A DNA stretch of 64,000 nucleotides from Pengzhenrongella sp031582905. GTDB lineage: Bacteria; Actinomycetota; Actinomycetes; Actinomycetales; Cellulomonadaceae. The position numbers and the translations under genes were made by a program. Positions 1 through 8,242 of the stretch are shown here, piece after piece. The notes under the pieces are model-generated. The model saw only the letters and a list, made by a program, of their open reading frames with translations. It had not been told where the DNA came from and ran no database searches. How positions within the stretch are numbered: the stretch's first letter is position 1; the number at the start of each line of letters is the position of its first letter. The DNA lies in assembly GCF_031582905.1 (NCBI RefSeq), contig NZ_CP133990.1:3286001-3350000 (forward strand), written 5' to 3'.

Positions 1-3000
1 GGTCGACGTACTCGGTGCCGGTGATCTCGGCCGCGGTGAGCAGGTTCTCCGCGGTGAGCTCGACCGTCGCGCTCGTCGAGCGGTACACCCGGTAGCCACC
101 GAGGTCGGTGGCCGCCGAGGCGTCCCAGGCGAGCGACACGGTGCCGGTCTCGTTGGCCGTGGCTGCGAGGCCCGTGACGGCGTCCGGGGCCACCAGGTCG
201 GTCTTCGGCGGCGTGGTCCCCGTGGGGTTCCAGCCGTCGGTGCCGGCGAGGTAGTTCCAGCGCGTGTACTTCTGCGACTGCTCGATGCTCAGCTGGGGAC
301 GGCTCGCGTTGACGACCGCACCCGGGCCCGAGTTGTTGAACTCGAACAGACGAGCCTGGTCCCAGGTGACCATCCAGTTCGCCCAGGCGTCGTCGCGGAT
401 CGCGGCGGGCAGGACGGTGTCGCGGACGACGGCCTGCGACCACGCGGTCTCGGCGCTCATCCACGGACGTCCGAGGGAGAACGTCTTGTCCGGGGCGTCG
501 CTGGTGACGACGGAGTCGGTGATGAGGAACCCGAACTCGTGGGTCTCGTCGGTCGACGGCGCCAGCATGTAGCCGTTGTTGCTGTCGCTGCCGCGGGTGG
601 ACAGGTGGATCGTGCTGTCGTCGATGACGACCGTCCCACGCCCGTAGATGAAGTCGACGTCGCCCTCGATGTAGCTGTCGATGACGTAGGTCCGGGCCGG
701 GACGCCCTGCATGCGGGAGTTGAACAGGACGGTGTCCTGGTCACCGAGCAGGCGGACGTTGCGCAGGATCCCCTTGTCGGCCTGCGTGTGCAGGGCCAGC
801 GCCTGCGACGAGCCGTTGGCGGCCTCGTCATAGTCGTTCTCCAGGGTGAGGTCGAGCAGCGTGGTGCCGGTGGCGTTCTTGGTCAGACGCACCACCGTCG
901 CGTCGCTGCCGTACGCCTGGCCGTCGGCCGGGTCGATCTCGGCCGAGGCCCAGTCCTCCACGATCCGCACGTCCGCCGGGTCCCCGGTGCTGCCCTGCAG
1001 CGTGAGGTACGGCTTGTCGACGTTGAGGATCTCCCGGTAGTCACCGGCCACGACCAGGATGACGGTCGGGTCGGCCTCGGTCCCGGCCGGGGCGGCGTCC
1101 ACCGCGGCCTGCACCGTCGGGTACGCACCGGCGGCGCCGGACGCGTCCACGAGCAGGTCGTGGGCCGGCAGCGGCTGACCGAACACGGTGACAGTGGCCG
1201 TCGCCGCGACGGAGGCGTTGCCGGTCGTGTCGACCGCGACGACCCGGTAGTAGACCGTGCTGCCGGCGGCGGCCGACGTGTCGGTGACCTCCGAGGCGGA
1301 GAGCAGCCCCTCGGTCACCGGCAGGAAGAGTCCGTCCTGGCTCGTGGCGCTGTCCACGCGGTACCCCGCGAGGTCGGCCGCGGCCGAGTCGTCCCAGTTC
1401 AGCGTGACCGTGGTGTCGGTGGTCGACGCGGTGGCCGTCAGGCCGGTGACCTGGTCGGGGGCGACGACGTCGACGACGGGCTCGGTGCTCCCGGTGGGGT
1501 TCCAGCCGTCGGAGCCGGCCAGGTAGTCCCACTTCGTGTACTCGGTCGCCTGCGCCGGGGTGAGCTGGGGCCGCGTCGGGTCACCGGCGACGGCGGCGCC
1601 GTCACCCGTGTTGGCGTACTCGAAGAAGCGACCGTCGGTCCACTCGTTCGGGGACATGTTGGTCCACGGCTGGGTGGTCTTGATGGCGCCGTCGAGCACC
1701 GTCTCGCGGATGGTGACCTGACCACGTGAGTTCACGTAGGTCGTGCCGCCGTCGTTGGTCTGGGTGTTGTCCGTCCACGCACGCCACGGGCGGCCCAGGT
1801 GGAACGTGTCGTCGACGGCGTCGCTCTCGACCACCGAGTCGGTGATGAGGATGCCGTACTCGGAGTTCGTACCGGTCGACGCAGCCGTGAGGTGACCGTT
1901 GTTGCTGCTGCTGTTCCGGGTGGAGGCGAAGATCACGCTCGAGTCGATGACGGCGGTGCCGCGTCCGTAGACGAAGTCGACGTCACCCTCGATGTAGCTG
2001 TCGACGAAGTAGGACCGGCCCGGCTTGAACACGTTGGGCGTGCTCACCTGGATGGTGTCCTGGTCGCCGACGAACCGCGTGTTGGCGAAGACCAGCCGGT
2101 CCCCGGTGGTGTACAGAGCGAGCGCCTGGCTGCTGAGCGCGGTCTCGTCGTAGGAGTTGATCACCGCGATGTTCTCGACGCGCACGTCGCTACCCGCGAT
2201 GACCAGGGTCGCGCCGAGGTCGGTGACGCCGGCCTCCTTCTGGTAACCGTCGTGCGTGATCACCGTGTCGGCGGCGACCGTGGTGCCACCCAGCAGCGTG
2301 ATGTTGCTGTTGTCGATCCTCACCCGCTCGTCGTACGTCCCCGGCATCACGAGGATGACCGTCGGGTCGCCCTCGGTGCCGGCGGGAGCGGCGTCCACCG
2401 CGGCCTGGACGGTCGCGTAGGCGTCGGCGTCGGCCGGGTCGACCAGCAGGTCGTGCGCCGGCAGCACCAGCCCGTTCGGGACCGCGGTGGCGACCGCGGA
2501 GAGCTCCGAGACGTTGCCGGACGTGTCCGTCGCCGTCACGGCGTAGCGGTACTCGACGCCGGAGACGACGGCCGGGTCGCGCAGCGCGGACTCGGTCACG
2601 AGCTCGGTGGTGATGGCCTCGAGCTCGCCGTCACCGGTGGCGCGCCACACGGTGTAGCCCGCGAGGTCGGCGTCGGTGCTGTCGGCCCAGTCGAGCTCGA
2701 CCGCACGGTCCGCACCCGTGGCCACGAGAGCCGTCGGAGCGGCCGGGGCGACGAGGTCGGCCGGCGGCTCCTCCGAGCCGGTCGGGTTCCAGCCGTCGGT
2801 CCCGCGCAGGTAGTCCCACTTGGTGTAGTCGTTCGACTGCGCCGTGGTGAGCTGCGGACGGGTGTCGTTCACCGCGGCGCCCGCGCCGGTGTTGTTGAAC
2901 TCGAACAAGCGCTCGGTGCTCCAGGTGTTCCCGGAGTAGTCCCGCCAGGCGTTCGTGGCCCGGAAGCCCGCACCGAGCTCGGTGTCGCGGATGGTGACCT

Positions 3001-5587
3001 GCGACGACGTCGTGTCCAGCGTCCCGCCGTCGTAGTAGGCGCGGCCGAGGTACGCGGTGGCCGCGGTGTGGTCGGTCGCGACCCGGGAGTCGGTGATGAG
3101 GATGCCGTACTCCAGCGACTGCGCCAGCGAGCTGTCGGCGAAGTCGACCGTCGAGGCCAGCAGACGGAAGTCGACGTCGTCGAACACGGCCGTGCCGCGC
3201 CCGAGGATGGTGTCCGCGGATCCCTCGATGTAGCTGTCCACGAAGTACGCGCGGGCGAGGGTGCCGACGCCGCCACTGGTGGGCTGCACGACCTGCTTGC
3301 CGCCGACGAGGCGGACGTCGCGGAACACGACACGGTCCTGGTTGGTGCGGACCGCGGTGTCGTTGCCGGAGAGGGTGACGTCACCGGCGTGCTGGATCGT
3401 CACGTGCTGGACGGTCCAGTTCTTTCCGGAGTTGTTGAACGTGATGACGTTCTTCGTGCCCTGGGTGATGACGACGTCGGCCGGGTCACCGGTCGCGCCG
3501 ATCAGGTTGACGCCCCAGCGGGAGCCGCTGGCGACCGCCTCGGTGTAGGTGCCCGGCATCACGAGGATGCTCTTGGGCGCCGCGCTGTAGTCCTTGCTGT
3601 TCGCCAGCAGGTCGATGCCGCCCTGGACCGTGGTCGCGGTGGCCGCGTCGGCGGTGGCGTCGGCGTCGACGACCACGTCGAAGAGGTAGCGCTGGGCTGA
3701 GACCTCGCCGGAGACGACCGACTCGTTGCCGGCGGCGTCCACGGCCGTGACCGTCCAGGTGTGCAGCGCGCCGACCGGGGCGGTGGCGTCCGCGAACGCG
3801 GCCTCGGCGACGGGGGCGTCACCGGAGACGAGCTCGGCGGCGCCGCCCGGGGCGGTCCGGTAGACGCGGTAGCCGACGACGTCGGCCTCCACGGCAGCGG
3901 TCCACGTCAGGTCGACCGCGGAGCGGGAGAGCTGGTAGCTGACGTCCGTCGGCGCCGCCGGCGGCACGTCCGGGACGACGACCACGCCGTCGAGGGCGAT
4001 GTCGACCGTCGACCCGGCGTCCACCACGACGGGGGTCGCGGCGTCGAAGCCGTCGCCACCGTTCCAGCGGCTGGGGTAGCCCGGCTCGTTGGGCTGCACG
4101 TACAGCTTGTAGATGCCCTCGGCGAGGCCGCTGACCCGGTAGGCGCCGTCCGCGCCGCTCGTGGCGTTCTTCACCCAGAGGCGGGTGTCGGCGGTGTAGA
4201 CGTTCACCGACGCGCCGGCGAGCGGGCCCGCGGAGGTGGTGACGACCCCGGAGAGGGCGTGCGTGCCGGCCAGGGGGATGTCGACCGTGGTGGCGGAGTC
4301 GACCTCGATCACCGTCGCGGTGTCGAACGCGAGCGCGCCGAGCCAGCGGTTGCCGTACCCGGCCTCGTTCGGCTGGAGGTAGAGCTTATAGGAGCCCTCG
4401 GCGAGCCCGGCGACGCTGTACGTGCCGTCGGCGGCGGTGGTGGTGCTCTTGACCCAGGTGCGCGTGTCGGCGGTGTAGACGTTCACGGCCACGCCGGCCA
4501 GCGGCCCGGAGCCGGTGGTGACGGTGCCGGAGAGCGCGTGGGTGCCGGACAGGGCGACGTCGACCGTGGTGGGTCCGGAGACCTTCAGCGCGGTCGAGGT
4601 CTCGAAGGAGACGCCGCCGAACCAGCCGTTGGAGAAGCCGGCCTCGTCGGGCTTGAGGAACAGGCGGTAGGAGCCCTCGGCCAGGCCCGCGACGGAGAAG
4701 GCGCCGTCGGCGGCGCTGGTGGTGCTCTTGACCCAGGTGCGGGTGTCCGCGGTGTAGACGTTCACGGACGCGCCCGGCAGCGGGCCGGCGCCGGTGCGGA
4801 CCACGCCGGACAGCGTGTGCACGCCGGAGAGCGCCACGTCCACGACGACCGGGGCCTCCACGGTGATCGCGGTGGCGGATTCGAACGTGCCGCCCCCGTG
4901 CCAGCGGTTCGGGTAACCGGGCTCGTTGGGCTGGATGAACAGCCGGTACGCCCCCTCGGGCAGACCGGACAGCGTGTACGAGCCGTCGGCCGCGCTGGTG
5001 GCGTTCTTGACCCAGGCGCGGGTGTCCGCGGTGTAGACGTTGACCGACGCGCCCGCGAGCGGGCCGGCGCCCGTGGTCACCACACCGGTGATCGGGTGGG
5101 AGCCGGTGAGGGCGATGTCGACCGTGGCCGTGCCGTCGACGGCGATCTCGGTGGCGTCCGCGAAGGCGGCGCCGCCGAACCAGATGTTGGGGTAGCCCGC
5201 CTCGTCCGGCTTGACGTAGAGCTTGTACGAGCCGGCCGGCAGGTTGGCGAGGGAGTAGGTGCCGTCGTCCGCGCTCACCGCGTTCCGCAGCCAGGTGCGG
5301 GTGTCGGCCGTGTAGACGTTGACCGAGGCGCCGGCGAGCGGCGCACCGCCCGCGGTGACCGCGCCCGCGATGGAGCTCGAGCCGGTCGGAGCGGCCGTGG
5401 CCGGCGCGGTGGCGACGGGCAGCACGAGCAGCGCCACCGCCATCACGGAGGTCACGACCGAGCGCAGCCGGCGGCTGCGCTCGAGGCGGGCCGCCGGGTC
5501 ACCGGCGGTCACGGATCGGTCGGCGTCCGGCCTGCCACGGCGGCCGGGCAGGGCGCGGGTCAAGGTGCGCGCGAAGGCGTCTCTCAT
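1..5587 (-). CDS. Secreted multidomain pectinesterase (C terminus beyond window)
   Basis: Reads leftward from ATG 5587 and leaves the window, so at least 1,862 residues are present and the end is missing. A basic N-region, a hydrophobic core and an Ala-rich stretch (residues about 35-66) form an export signal. Residues 66-530 are five tandem 93-residue beta-sandwich repeats (carboxypeptidase-regulatory/Cna-B-like, recurrent VNVYTADTR). Three beta-helix pectinesterase domains follow (about 3660-2860, 2440-1590 and 1160-340), separated by fibronectin type III domains; another FnIII reaches the left edge. Domains 2 and 3 keep QDT, GDVDF(V/I)YG and LGRPW. Domain 1 has GGKQV where QDT should be and LGRAY for LGRPW, so it is probably inactive. 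Family knowledge: extracellular demethylesterification of pectin. Substrate is inferred, and a polysaccharide-binding role for the repeats is possible. Confidence 0.9.
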   Translation of the reverse strand, partial: MRDAFARTLTRALPGRRGRPDADRSVTAGDPAARLERSRRLRSVVTSVMAVALLVLPVATAPATAAPTGSSSIAGAVTAGGAPLAGASVNVYTADTRTWLRNAVSADDGTYSLANLPAGSYKLYVKPDEAGYPNIWFGGAAFADATEIAVDGTATVDIALTGSHPITGVVTTGAGPLAGASVNVYTADTRAWVKNATSAADGSYTLSGLPEGAYRLFIQPNEPGYPNRWHGGGTFESATAITVEAPVVVDVALSGVHTLSGVVRTGAGPLPGASVNVYTADTRTWVKSTTSAADGAFSVAGLAEGSYRLFLKPDEAGFSNGWFGGVSFETSTALKVSGPTTVDVALSGTHALSGTVTTGSGPLAGVAVNVYTADTRTWVKSTTTAADGTYSVAGLAEGSYKLYLQPNEAGYGNRWLGALAFDTATVIEVDSATTVDIPLAGTHALSGVVTTSAGPLAGASVNVYTADTRLWVKNATSGADGAYRVSGLAEGIYKLYVQPNEPGYPSRWNGGDGFDAATPVVVDAGSTVDIALDGVVVVPDVPPAAPTDVSYQLSRSAVDLTWTAAVEADVVGYRVYRTAPGGAAELVSGDAPVAEAAFADATAPVGALHTWTVTAVDAAGNESVVSGEVSAQRYLFDVVVDADATADAATATTVQGGIDLLANSKDYSAAPKSILVMPGTYTEAVASGSRWGVNLIGATGDPADVVITQGTKNVITFNNSGKNWTVQHVTIQHAGDVTLSGNDTAVRTNQDRVVFRDVRLVGGKQVVQPTSGGVGTLARAYFVDSYIEGSADTILGRGTAVFDDVDFRLLASTVDFADSSLAQSLEYGILITDSRVATDHTAATAYLGRAYYDGGTLDTTSSQVTIRDTELGAGFRATNAWRDYSGNTWSTERLFEFNNTGAGAAVNDTRPQLTTAQSNDYTKWDYLRGTDGWNPTGSEEPPADLVAPAAPTALVATGADRAVELDWADSTDADLAGYTVWRATGDGELEAITTELVTESALRDPAVVSGVEYRYAVTATDTSGNVSELSAVATAVPNGLVLPAHDLLVDPADADAYATVQAAVDAAPAGTEGDPTVILVMPGTYDERVRIDNSNITLLGGTTVAADTVITHDGYQKEAGVTDLGATLVIAGSDVRVENIAVINSYDETALSSQALALYTTGDRLVFANTRFVGDQDTIQVSTPNVFKPGRSYFVDSYIEGDVDFVYGRGTAVIDSSVIFASTRNSSSNNGHLTAASTGTNSEYGILITDSVVESDAVDDTFHLGRPWRAWTDNTQTNDGGTTYVNSRGQVTIRETVLDGAIKTTQPWTNMSPNEWTDGRFFEYANTGDGAAVAGDPTRPQLTPAQATEYTKWDYLAGSDGWNPTGSTEPVVDVVAPDQVTGLTATASTTDTTVTLNWDDSAAADLAGYRVDSATSQDGLFLPVTEGLLSASEVTDTSAAAGSTVYYRVVAVDTTGNASVAATATVTVFGQPLPAHDLLVDASGAAGAYPTVQAAVDAAPAGTEADPTVILVVAGDYREILNVDKPYLTLQGSTGDPADVRIVEDWASAEIDPADGQAYGSDATVVRLTKNATGTTLLDLTLENDYDEAANGSSQALALHTQADKGILRNVRLLGDQDTVLFNSRMQGVPARTYVIDSYIEGDVDFIYGRGTVVIDDSTIHLSTRGSDSNNGYMLAPSTDETHEFGFLITDSVVTSDAPDKTFSLGRPWMSAETAWSQAVVRDTVLPAAIRDDAWANWMVTWDQARLFEFNNSGPGAVVNASRPQLSIEQSQKYTRWNYLAGTDGWNPTGTTPPKTDLVAPDAVTGLAATANETGTVSLAWDASAATDLGGYRVYRSTSATVELTAENLLTAAEITGTEYVD
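3996..5391 (-). repeat. Five in-frame 279-bp tandem repeats inside the pectinesterase gene
   Basis: The same codon position recurs at 5391, 5112, 4833, 4554, 4275 and 3996, an exact 279-bp period with no length drift. Each unit encodes 93 residues with conserved VNVYTADTR, a GSY/GAY(K/R)L(Y/F) strand and a GYPN-W-GG turn. The units differ at many codons, so this is an old, length-constrained duplication, not a recent slippage product. Confidence 0.9.
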
Positions 5588-5735
5588 GCGGAGGGGTCCT
5601 CGGGTGTGAGCACGGCCCGGTACGGCGTCGCCGTCCGGCATTTTTCCCGAGGTGGGGTTCGCTCTGGCTCCTCGTCAGCGCCGCGACCAACTACAGCTGA
5701 CGGATCTTCGCTCCCTGGGGCTGGACAAAGAGTAC

Positions 5736-5750
5736 GTTTCCGCGCGAAAC
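5736..5750. promoter_or_regulatory. Operator-like palindrome overlapping the transcription start
   Basis: GTTTC-N5-GAAAC with a CG-rich centre lies directly downstream of the predicted -10 box. Its size, symmetry and CG centre resemble LacI-family operators, and the position would block initiation. The regulator itself is not in the window. Confidence 0.45.
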
Positions 5751-5751
5751 G

Positions 5752-5780
5752 GATATAGGGGGCAGGTCCTGTGATGTCAG
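5752..5780 (-). promoter_or_regulatory. Vegetative-type promoter of the pectinesterase gene
   Basis: On the minus strand CTGACA (5780-5775) and TATATC (5757-5752) are separated by exactly 17 bp, close to the housekeeping consensus TTGACA-N17-TATAAT. The predicted transcript starts near 5745, leaving a leader of about 160 nt before ATG 5587. AT-rich hexamers are rare in this G+C-rich DNA, which strengthens the call. Confidence 0.6.
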
Positions 5781-5789
5781 CCACTTTTT

Positions 5790-5805
5790 GGGCAAGCGCT
5801 TACCC
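5790..5805. promoter_or_regulatory. LacI-family operator-like palindrome upstream of the -35 box
   Basis: GGGCAAGCGCTTACCC is a 16-bp palindrome with one mismatched pair and the central AAGCGCTT typical of LacI-family sites (compare the CebR/CelR type in cellulolytic actinobacteria). It sits 9 bp upstream of the predicted -35 of the pectinesterase promoter, so the promoter is bracketed by two palindromes. Confidence 0.5.
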
Positions 5806-6095
5806 GCAGCGTTTCACCAGGTCAGAGGCCCGCGTGCCGAGCCCAGAAGCCCGGCGGGGCGGATATTCCGGCACGGGTTGGTCCATTCGGGCGACGCCGT
5901 GCCCCCTCCCACCTGGGCGCACGCTCCCCACGCCCCCGCGCGCCCCGCCTCGATCCTGGCACCGGTGCTCACACCGGCCCTCGATGCGCCGATGGGTAGG
6001 GGGCGCGAGCGCTGCCCTCACCGCGAGGTGCCGGTACCCGCGCGCTAGGGTGACCGGCGCCACGGCGCGGGGGCCGGTGCACGTGACACCCGGAG
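5806..6095. other. Non-coding stretch before the plus-strand operon
   Basis: No frame here looks like protein and the small open frames lack codon bias or ribosome sites. It must hold the promoter of the plus-strand operon, but I see no clear -35/-10 pair. A GGAGG lies at 6092-6096, too close to the GTG at 6096 for a normal start. Confidence 0.4.
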
Positions 6096-7495
6096 GTGAC
6101 CGACAGTGCTCCTCCCGACGCCGCCACCCCCGACGCCGCCGTCGGCAGGTCGACGGGCACACACGGCAGGGACAGCACAGACGGACGTCGCCAGATCGGC
6201 CCGCCGGCCGTGAAGATCCTCCTGGTCTCCCACCACTACGCGCCCGAGGTCGGCGCCCCGCAACGGCGCTGGAGCGCTCTCGTCCCCCGCTTCATCGCGG
6301 CCGGGCACCGCGTGGCCGTGCTGGCCCCCTCGCCGCACTACCCCGCCGGGACGGCGACCACCCTCACTCCCGAGGAGTCGCCCGGCGCGATCGCGGTCGG
6401 CGACCACGGCGAGACCATCTACCGCCTGCGGTTCCGGGAGCACGGCGCCGGGCTGCTCTCGCGCTCGACCGATCAGGCGGTCACCGCCGCGCACGCCGCA
6501 GCACGCGGGACGCTGCACCTGTCCGGGCGCGGCCGCCGTCCGGACGTCGTCCTTGCCACGGTGCCGGGCATCCCCTCCATCGGCGCCGGCGTCGTCCTCG
6601 CCCGCTCGCTGCGCGCACCGCTGGTCGTGGAGATGCGGGACGCCTGGCCCGACCTCGTCGAGCCCAGCGGGATGCTCACCGGCTCGGGGACGCGCCGCAG
6701 CGGCTGGCGCGGCGCCGTGACGGCGCAGGTCCACCGCGCGATGACGTTCGCGCAGCGCGACGCGGCCGCGGTCGTCACCACCACCGAGTCGTTCGCGCAG
6801 GTCCTGCGGGCACGCGGCATGCGACGGGTCGACGTCGTGCGCAACGGCGCCCCCTGGACGAGATCCCTGCGCTGCCACCGCGCCCGCGCGACGACGCGAC
6901 ACTGCACGTCCTCTACCTGGGCACCGTCGGCCGCAGCCAGGGTCTGGCCGTCGCCGTGCGCGCCGCGGCGGATCTGCAGGCACGCGGGGTGCCGGTGCGG
7001 CTGCGCATCGTCGGGGCCGGGGCGGAGCGCCCTGGCCTGGAGCACCTCGCGGCGTCCCTGCGCGCGCCGGTCGACTTCCTCGGCCCGGTCCCCCACGCGG
7101 AGGTCGTCCACCACTACGGGTGGGCTGACACGCTGCTGGTGTCGCTGCGCGGCTGGGGACCCTTCGAGTGGACCGTGCCCTCCAAGCTCTACGAGGTGCT
7201 CGCCACCGGCCGCCACATCACCGCGGCGCTCGCCGGGGAGGGCGCGGGGCTGGTCAGCCGCACCGGGGCGGGCGACGTCGTGACGCCCGAGGACGCGAGA
7301 GCGCTCGTGGACCTGTGGACCACGCTGCAGCGGGACCGGACGCGCCTCGTCGTCGACGGGCGCGGGCGGGCGTGGGCAACCGAGCACGCGGACTTCGACG
7401 TGCTCGCCGAGCGCTACCTGGCGGTCCTGCACGACGTCGTCGGCCACGGGACGGGCGGTCGGTCCTCGCCCCGGGCGCCGAACGGTGAGCCGTAG
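6096..7495 (+). CDS. Glycosyltransferase family 4 (one-base frameshift in sequence)
   Basis: Repaired product is about 466 residues from GTG 6096, or 428 from GTG 6210, where conservation begins with KILLVSHHYAPEVGAPQRRW, the typical start of a GT4 nucleotide-sugar glycosyltransferase. Neither start has a well-spaced ribosome site. The N-terminal Rossmann half covers 6210-6850. The C-terminal half (LYLGTVGRSQGL, LRIVGAGAERP, SKLYEVLATGRH) binds the donor. The frame breaks in a run of five C at 6850-6854; a sixth C joins NGAP to LDEIP. Probably adds one sugar to a surface glycan at the cytoplasmic membrane face; donor and acceptor are unknown. First gene of the operon that holds the ABC exporter. 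Confidence 0.85.
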
Positions 7496-7618
7496 CGCGG
7501 CCGGGCCCAGCGGCCCAATCGTGGGAATCACCCGCGACCGGCTCGTCAAAGCGGGCGCTGACAGGGCAGGCTCGCCGTCACGAGCACGTGGGCACAAGGG
7601 CACGAGGTCAGGGGAGAC

Positions 7619-8242
7619 ATGCGCGCGACAACTTCGCGGACGGTGGGCGGCCGACAGGAACAGGGCGCGGCAGGCCGCTCGCACCACCCGCTGCTGCCAG
7701 CGGTCGGCGTGCTGCTGGCCGTCGGCGTGCTGGCAGGGTGCACCGGGGCCGACGACGACGCCACCCCCGAGCCGACCGTCGAGGTCACCGAGCCGACGGA
7801 CACCGCCACGCCCGCCCCGGACGAGATCGTCGCGGACTCCGCTGACGATGACGCCTGCGCCCTGCTGCCCGAGGGCGAGCTCGCGCAGGTCGTCGGCGAG
7901 GACGCCGCCCCGCAGCCCATCCCCAGCGGCGGGTGGATCGCCGGCCAGTGCTCCTGGAGCGGCGCGACGACCGGCTTCCTGCTGAGCATCGGGACCGAGG
8001 AGAGCATCGCCTCGTTCGAGGACCCCTCCGAGGGGGACGCCGAGGCGAAGCTCGCCGCGTTCAGCAGTCGCCAGGCCGACGCCGCGCAGGAGATCCCCGA
8101 CCTCGGTGACGGTGCGGTCGCCGGGCCGTCCGGCGTGGCCGCACGCGTCGGCGGGACCTACCTCGAGCTCGAGATCCTGAGCCTGTCCCCGGAGCAGGCC
8201 GTCGATGTGCTGCAGCTCGCGGTGGACAATCTGGGGTCGTGA
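7619..8242 (+). CDS. Secreted lipoprotein, DUF3558-like
   Basis: 207 residues from ATG 7619, preceded by GGGGAG at good spacing. A hydrophobic segment ends in the lipobox VLAGC with the lipidated cysteine at residue 41. An acidic Thr/Pro linker follows, then a globular domain beginning CALLPEGELAQVVG and later GQCSWSG, the two-cysteine layout of DUF3558-type actinobacterial lipoproteins. Function unknown. Its stop overlaps the next gene's GTG by 4 bp (GTGA), so it is translationally coupled to a glycosyltransferase and to the ABC exporter, which suggests a role outside the membrane in assembly of the exported glycan (inference). Confidence 0.8.
   Translation: MRATTSRTVGGRQEQGAAGRSHHPLLPAVGVLLAVGVLAGCTGADDDATPEPTVEVTEPTDTATPAPDEIVADSADDDACALLPEGELAQVVGEDAAPQPIPSGGWIAGQCSWSGATTGFLLSIGTEESIASFEDPSEGDAEAKLAAFSSRQADAAQEIPDLGDGAVAGPSGVAARVGGTYLELEILSLSPEQAVDVLQLAVDNLGS

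Noticed and set aside
1799..5758. Long plus-strand open frames (633 and 665 codons) opposite the pectinesterase
   Set aside because: They are rich in Arg, Gly and Val with no motif, and are the antisense of a well-supported gene in G+C-rich DNA.
5584..5784. Small minus-strand frame of 66 codons just before the pectinesterase
   Set aside because: Begins at the predicted transcription start region and overlaps operator and leader; no ribosome site and no conserved feature.
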